From Trileptium ribeirensis (Eukaryota; Nematoda; Enoplea; Enoplida; Thoracostomopsidae), in contig JASANE010028061.1 of assembly GCA_030248225.1 (NCBI GenBank), forward strand, positions 57,296 through 121,295: a DNA stretch of 64,000 nt. The letters are read 5' to 3'. Under the pieces are notes generated by a model, which did no database searches, was not told the DNA's origin, and saw only the letters and a list, made by a program, of their open reading frames with translations. Below are positions 58,862 to 64,000 of the stretch, one piece after another. Within the stretch, counting starts at the first letter, position 1. Each line of letters starts with the position of its first letter. A program made the translations under genes and the position numbers.

Positions 58862-61339
58862 TCAAAGTTCGACTGATATTTCTGACTGATTATCCGTATC
58901 GCCAATAACCTCTCCCGCCTGCTTAGATTGCTCATCATCTTGTATTTCTATAGGGTTGAGATGGCGAAGTGACCTGTTTATCACTCTACCATTAACCGTT
59001 CTAACGGCAGCTGAACGAATCTGCCCATCCCTACTAGGCAGAAGTTGCACAATTTTAGCTAATTTCCACTGTCCTCTAGGTAATCTATCCTTAACCACCA
59101 CGATAGAGCCTACTGATGGTTCTAATCGGCAAGAACCCCGAGAAGTAAACTGAAAACTGTTACGCAGACTGTTTAGGTACTGATTGCACCAAATGTTCCA
59201 GAAAGAGTTCATCCTAGCCTGCACGCGACGCAACGCACAGACTAATGACTCTTGAGTCACTAGCTTTGCTTTGTAGTCGTGTGGAATATCTGTGAATGAA
59301 ACAGTCCCCATTTTAGAACCCCTGAGGAAATGAGCTGGTGTTATCGGGAAATCTTCGGCTATTGCTCCCAAGTGCGTGATTGGGCGACTGTTAACAACTG
59401 AAGAAACTTCGGCTGCCACAGTCTGAAGCTCAATCATTGATACACATTGCTTCTCCAGCGACGATTTGAGAGCACGGTTGACAACGCCAACCATCCGCTC
59501 GTAAAATCCTCCCATCCATGGAGATAACTCTCTGATGAATTTCCAAACGATCCGTTCCGGAGCGATATAGTCTTTGACTTGTTGAGATTTTGCTACCTGA
59601 CTAAGTATTCTTTCTGCTGCCTTCAGTTGCTTTTCGTTGTCTGAAACGATGATACTTGGTTTGCCATAGATCGACGCGAATCTGCGTAAGCACATCAGAA
59701 ACTGATACGCCGAAAGATCCTCCACCACTTCCAAATGAACTGCTCTAATCGCTGCACATGTGAATAGACTGATCGAAACTTTTTGATACCCTGTTTGTGC
59801 TGCGCAAGATTTGATGAGTAACGGTCTCATGTAGTCAATACCTACACAGTCAAAGGGACGGCTGACATCAACACGGAATTCAGGTAATTGTGGGGCCATA
59901 GGATATGTGAAGGGCCCTCCTTTTGTTAACCAACATTGACGGCACTCTGCAGGCACTGACTTGACTTGATTTCTCCCATTAACAATCCAATACTGTTGCC
60001 TCGTTGCTGCTAGGGTTTGCGATACACCTGCATGATACTATCTGATGTGATAGTTCATTATTACCAACCTTGTAAATCGGCATGTTTTTGGCAACAAAAT
60101 AGGAATTTTAGCAGTTTCATATAATTGACTATGTTGTATTCGAGTCCGACACCGCAATATTCCATTTTCATCAATGAACAAATTCAGTTGACCAACAATT
60201 GGTTGTGGTTTCTCGTTGACCATAGATAATTTGACCGCTTCGAAAGCATCTTCTTGTACTGACTTTTCCCAATATATCTGCGCACCAGCCAATTCTTTTG
60301 ATACAAGACAACCTGATACGGGTGGTGAACTTTGTACTGCATTTTTCAAATTCTGGGTGTATCGAAATACCCAAGCAGTAACCCGGAGAAGTCGATCCAG
60401 TGTTGAAAATCGACTTATCTCTATGACCTTTTCTGTTTTCTGTGGAGGCTGAATTGAAACTGGCAAATATGGTGTACTGCTCTGCTTTACAACTGCCGGT
60501 TGAATGACATTTTTTGGCTATTGATTGACATCTGTAAGCCATTCTGGACCATACCGCCACAAAGAATTACATTGTAATATCTGATACGAGCATCCGCCCG
60601 TGAGCAAATCAGCTGGATTATGTTCCGTTGTGACGTACCGAAAGTTGATGTTGTCATGCGATTGTATTTCTTTCAAACGATTCTGAACGAACCTTGGCTG
60701 CACTGACTTCTTCGTCAGCCAATGCAAAACGCACTGAGAATCGGTCCAAATTATTGTATCTGCCAGGCTCAGGTTTAACTGTGTAGCAACGAAACCAACT
60801 GCTTTAACAGCAACCAAGACGCCCATTAACTCCACTCGAGGTATCGTCGATTCCTTTAAAGGAGCAACCCGAGACTTGGCGAACACTAATTTGGATTCTA
60901 TCTGTAAATCCTGTTGACGAATTAGGTACAGGCATGCACCGAATGCTTTCGCTGAGGCATCGCTGAAACAATGTATGCTGTACTGAGCGTTTTCCTTTGA
61001 GCGAGCACTGAAGTAGCGTCGTTGAAGCGAACATTGTGAAATTTGTTGTAACTCGTCAAGACAACTTTGCCATTCTTCAACAACGTTCGACGGAAGGCTT
61101 GTATCCCATTCGAACCCTTGCTTGCAAAGCTTCTGAATTAAAATTTTCCCAGTGATTGTAATTGGGGCAAAATATCCACACGGATCGTATAATTTGGCAA
61201 GTTGACTGAGTGTTTGTCGCTTGGTGACACCGTTAACCAATTTAGGTATTCCACTACCAGTTGAAACGGTATTTTCATTTGTATTTCACACAAGACCAAG
61301 AACCTTGGTTTCACATTCTTTACCCCGATCACTGTCTGC
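58862..61339 (-). pseudogene. BEL/Pao pol, RNase H and integrase part, with in-frame stops
   Basis: One frame runs from about 61339 to 58862. RNase H shows FSDASAKAFGA, VELMGVLVA, WTDSQCVLHW and the NPAD motif. The integrase zinc-binding region has NYHIR then YHAGV, and CRQCWL. The catalytic core has GIDYMRPL (first Asp), IIVSDNEKQL (second Asp) and GGFYERMVGVV (Glu), followed by a basic DUF5641-type tail (PSVGSIVVVKDRLPRGQWKL). In-frame stops lie at 60038-60040 (inside the zinc-binding region), 60518-60520, and near 61285. The element is therefore not functional as it stands, but the catalytic residues have not drifted. Confidence 0.9.
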
Positions 61340-61780
61340 AAATTGTTGACGTAGTTCTGAATTGTTTGTATACCACTCGCGAAGGTTCATGTTTGCACCA
61401 TTGAACAACCGCTTCAGCGCTGGTTGATTTTCCGGTAATCACGTTGTCAACATATATGTTGCCTTTAATATCGTTTGCAACTGGTAATTTTGACTGACTG
61501 ATATGATGCTGAATCGTTGCTGCTAGCAAAAAAGGACTTGAAACAACACCAAAAGGTGCACGACAGAAACGATACTCGACGATATTTTCTTGGCTAACAG
61601 GGTTTGCTAGGTCTTTGAGCCAAAGAAAACGCGTAACGTCACGAGACTGCTCATGCAAACCGACTTGAAGAAACGCCTTTTCAATGTCGCTCACAATGGC
61701 TATGTCGTTCAGACGAAACCGGAACAGCAATCCACACATATCGTCTAACAATATGGGTCCTTTATAAGTGACTCATTTAG
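61329..61780 (-). pseudogene. BEL/Pao reverse transcriptase, palm part
   Basis: The frame contains IVSDIEKAFLQVGLHEQSRD (first catalytic Asp), FCRAPFGVVSSPFLLAATIQ and NIYVDNVITG at 61443-61454 in the position of the YVDD box. The last Asp of the box reads Asn. It is shifted relative to the protease frame upstream (shift near 61770) and to the RNase H frame downstream (near 61330-61380). Confidence 0.9.
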
Positions 61781-62794
61781 GCTAGGCGATTCTTTGTTAA
61801 GCTTAGATGACGCATCGTACACGATTCTGACTTTGGTCGTGGCCTTATTTGGTGTTAGAACACAATGATGAGGAATGTAATGAACATTCCCCGGTTTACC
61901 ACGCGTGCTTATTTCTTCAATAATTCCCCGGTACATCTGATCCTTCAACGTCTGGTCGTACTTTTGAAGTACTTCTGGCTGCTGACTGATCCGCTTCATC
62001 AGCGATTGAAGCCTTCCCAACGCAAGTCGATAATGATCCGGTATATCGGCAACATCCTTCTTCCATGGCCAATCCACACAATATCGACCATTAATGGTTT
62101 TGACTGAACTGTTAAATGCATTGAGCGCCTCTTCGTCGGCTGTGGTTTCTTTGCATTCCTTGATACCTATGTCGTCGACACTCCAAAACAGTTCTACATA
62201 CAGGGTTGACTCTGGAACGACCGGAGTTTGCGACAAGAAAAGAACTGAGTGGGCGGAGTTCATCTTTGTTTCTGTTTGGGTTTTGCCAGTAACAATATAA
62301 CCTAAACTTGATGGCACCAAAATAACTCCACCTTGAAGACGAACATGTCCCAAACCAATGAAATTGCAGTAATAGTCCAACCCGATTAGAATATCGATTG
62401 TAACTAGTTCTTTCTTAGAACTGATAGGTTCTGCTAGAGGATAACCTGACATTGCCTCACGGATTTCTGAGTTCAGTGGCAGCTTATCGATGTCACTTGA
62501 AATCACCGGTGTGACATTTGCTGTTAAGTGATGCAACTTTCCGTTACCAGCATGGATCTGAATCTGAACTGATTTGTATTTTTTGTGCTTTCGAATTTGC
62601 TCTCCAAAGCCAGCAATTGGCAACGTTTCATCTGGTAACTTGGAACCAGATACTTTCTGACTCAGCTGAGTTGTGATGAAAGTCCGTGTGCTTGCGGTAT
62701 CGAAAAGAAGCCGCGCCTGAATCGGATATCCGTCTCTGCCTTTCAACGTTGCAACAGCTGTTTGCAAAATTGCCGCTTCCCCTTGAGCAATCAA
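61745..62794 (-). CDS. BEL/Pao protease and start of reverse transcriptase
   Basis: This 349-codon open frame carries a retroviral-type aspartic protease of the DUF1758 (Pao) group with active-site text RLLFDTASTRTFITTQLSQK and the later IDILIGLDYY. Downstream is the linker typical of Pao pol and the RT fingers (HYIPHHCVLTPNKATTKVRI, then VYDASSKLN). The frame then ends in LIKDPYC and TAG, while the RT continues in another frame. The usual DSG/DTG triad here reads DTA. It is partial only because of the frameshift. Confidence 0.85.
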   Translation of the reverse strand: MIAQGEAAILQTAVATLKGRDGYPIQARLLFDTASTRTFITTQLSQKVSGSKLPDETLPIAGFGEQIRKHKKYKSVQIQIHAGNGKLHHLTANVTPVISSDIDKLPLNSEIREAMSGYPLAEPISSKKELVTIDILIGLDYYCNFIGLGHVRLQGGVILVPSSLGYIVTGKTQTETKMNSAHSVLFLSQTPVVPESTLYVELFWSVDDIGIKECKETTADEEALNAFNSSVKTINGRYCVDWPWKKDVADIPDHYRLALGRLQSLMKRISQQPEVLQKYDQTLKDQMYRGIIEEISTRGKPGNVHYIPHHCVLTPNKATTKVRIVYDASSKLNKESPSLNESLIKDPYC

Positions 62795-62841
62795 TTCATT
62801 TGTAATAATAGCATTGTTGCTGCTACTTTGACAATCTGTTT

Positions 62842-63290
62842 TCAGGACTGATGTATCTCCACATAATTTTTACGCATAATTGGAACTGAATGTTTCAGCA
62901 CATAGACTTCGATGGTGACCCATTGTGTAACAATGAGCGCACGTGCGTGAATTTTTGCGCATTTTATCTGTATGTTTGTTACTGAGGCATCTAAAACACC
63001 GTCGAGACTTGATCGCTTGCTGCTTTCGGCTAGCTGCGTCTGGATACTTTTGACATTGATCTGCAAAGTGAGACTCACTGCAGAAACTGCAACGAGGATC
63101 TTTATTCGTGCCATTGGTTATCAAGGTTGCCGATGTGCCACGTGGTTGGATGTTGGTTTGATTTCTTTGCTTTGGCTGCTTCTTATCGTTACTGTTTTGT
63201 TCCTTTTCCTTAGATGTTGTTGTAAATTGTCGCTGACTGAAGTCACGCGCACGAATTTCCTCTTTTAACCGTTCGCGCTAGTTGGACAGT
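62842..63290 (-). pseudogene. BEL/Pao gag zinc-knuckle region
   Basis: The 62870-63124 frame contains RCSFCSESHFADQCQKY, RRCFRCLSNKHTDK and CAHCYTMGHHRSLC. The first and third are complete Cys/His knuckles, the middle one lacks part of its spacing. The stretch between this and the upstream gag frame (to about 63290) is basic and Asn/Lys/Gln-rich on the - strand, broken by stops. Confidence 0.75.
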
Positions 63291-63369
63291 TCCCACGGAT
63301 TGGAACCATTTTTTCGAAGCAACTCCACCTTGACATATGTTTTATGGCTTTGATAGAATAATTAGAGTG

Positions 63370-64000
63370 AAAATTTGACCGAATGTCTTTTCTGTAAGAC
63401 CGAGAGCAACGAGGCTTCTGATATGCTTTTCACATTCGTCATACGTTTTCTGCAACTGTTGGATATCGTGATTTGCTGTGAGAAGCGCCAGCATTGCTTC
63501 AAGATGAGCAAAAATAGCTAACTGAGGATTACCAAACCTCTCTGTGAGAGCGTCAGCTGCTTCGGCATAGTTGGCACTTGTTAGCCTATACCCGTCTATA
63601 AGGCGTCTGGCATCGCCTTCAAGACAACTCTGAAATACTTGAATTTGTCTCGTTCCGCCAGCTGTTCGTTATCGTGGATGGTTGAGCAAAACCCGTCCCA
63701 AAACTCTGCCCACTGCAACGGATTTCCCTGAAATTTTGTCATCTCTAATTTCGGTAACTTCGCATATACTATCTTCTCACTCAGTGACCACTCTGACGTT
63801 CTGCGAGCTACGGGAGGTACTCTCTGTGCTTGCTGAAGAGCATGGCCTCGGGCACTGACCTTTGCAATTGCTTCTATAATCTCGTCATCAAACGTAGCAG
63901 CTTGCACACTTTCTGCGGTCGCCTCGTCATCATCAGCGATAACAGTCAAAATTCCAACGTTTAGCTTTGATATACGTTCTCGATAATCAGTTAATTTCGT
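63370..64000 (-). pseudogene. BEL/Pao gag (DUF1759), running off the right edge
   Basis: The frame is open from the window edge to 63596 and contains LPKLEMTKFQGNPLQWAEFW, split here as LPKLEMTKFQGN and PLQWAEFWDGF, then ERDKFKYFRVVL, hallmarks of the Pao gag DUF1759 domain. Near 63620 the frame shifts. The homologous continuation (ARRLIDGYRLTSANYAEAAD and RFGNPQLAIFAHLEAM) lies in another - frame down to about 63370. The 5' LTR and gag start are outside the window. Confidence 0.85.

Overview
This is eukaryotic, intron-rich, repeat-rich DNA from an animal, most likely an invertebrate (arthropod or similar). The evidence is GT-AG introns of about 1 to 5.5 kb, a protein related to the metazoan La-related protein 4 family, and a mixture of piggyBac, hAT-like, mariner-like and BEL/Pao elements. 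I cannot name the species. No CRISPR array, operon or rRNA gene is present.

Region 1 (1-8.7 kb): two degenerate tandem repeats, a possible last exon of an unidentified upstream gene (2151-2256), and dispersed repeats. Region 2 (8.77-38.2 kb, + strand): ten phase-compatible exons encoding about 1115 residues of a La-related protein 4 (LARP4/larp4B-like) C-terminal half. The exons carry an RGG box, an FPPLP block and an LSYAEMAQ block. The La motif and RRM are not in the window, so the 5' part of the gene lies upstream. The introns hold many short inverted-repeat transposons: two copies of a hAT-like element in opposite orientation, foldback elements with perfect 8-bp target duplications, and TA-flanked MITEs. 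One intron also holds a near-perfect copy of part of the following exon.

Region 3 (38-52 kb): no convincing gene. It contains the second hAT-like copy, several satellites, and a nearly homogeneous 231-bp tandem array (45797-46958). Region 4 (52.0-54.7 kb): a TTAA-flanked piggyBac element with a decayed transposase on the - strand, followed by a short TTAA-type MITE that holds a tRNA-like sequence.

Region 5 (57.4-64.0 kb, - strand): the 3' part of a BEL/Pao LTR retrotransposon. Gag, protease, RT, RNase H and integrase are recognisable but carry frameshifts and stops. After integrase, in the position of env, there is a second ORF combining a NADAR (YbiA-like) domain with an SGNH/GDSL-type hydrolase domain. 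A splice-acceptor-like sequence sits directly in front of it. This accessory ORF is the most unusual thing in the window.
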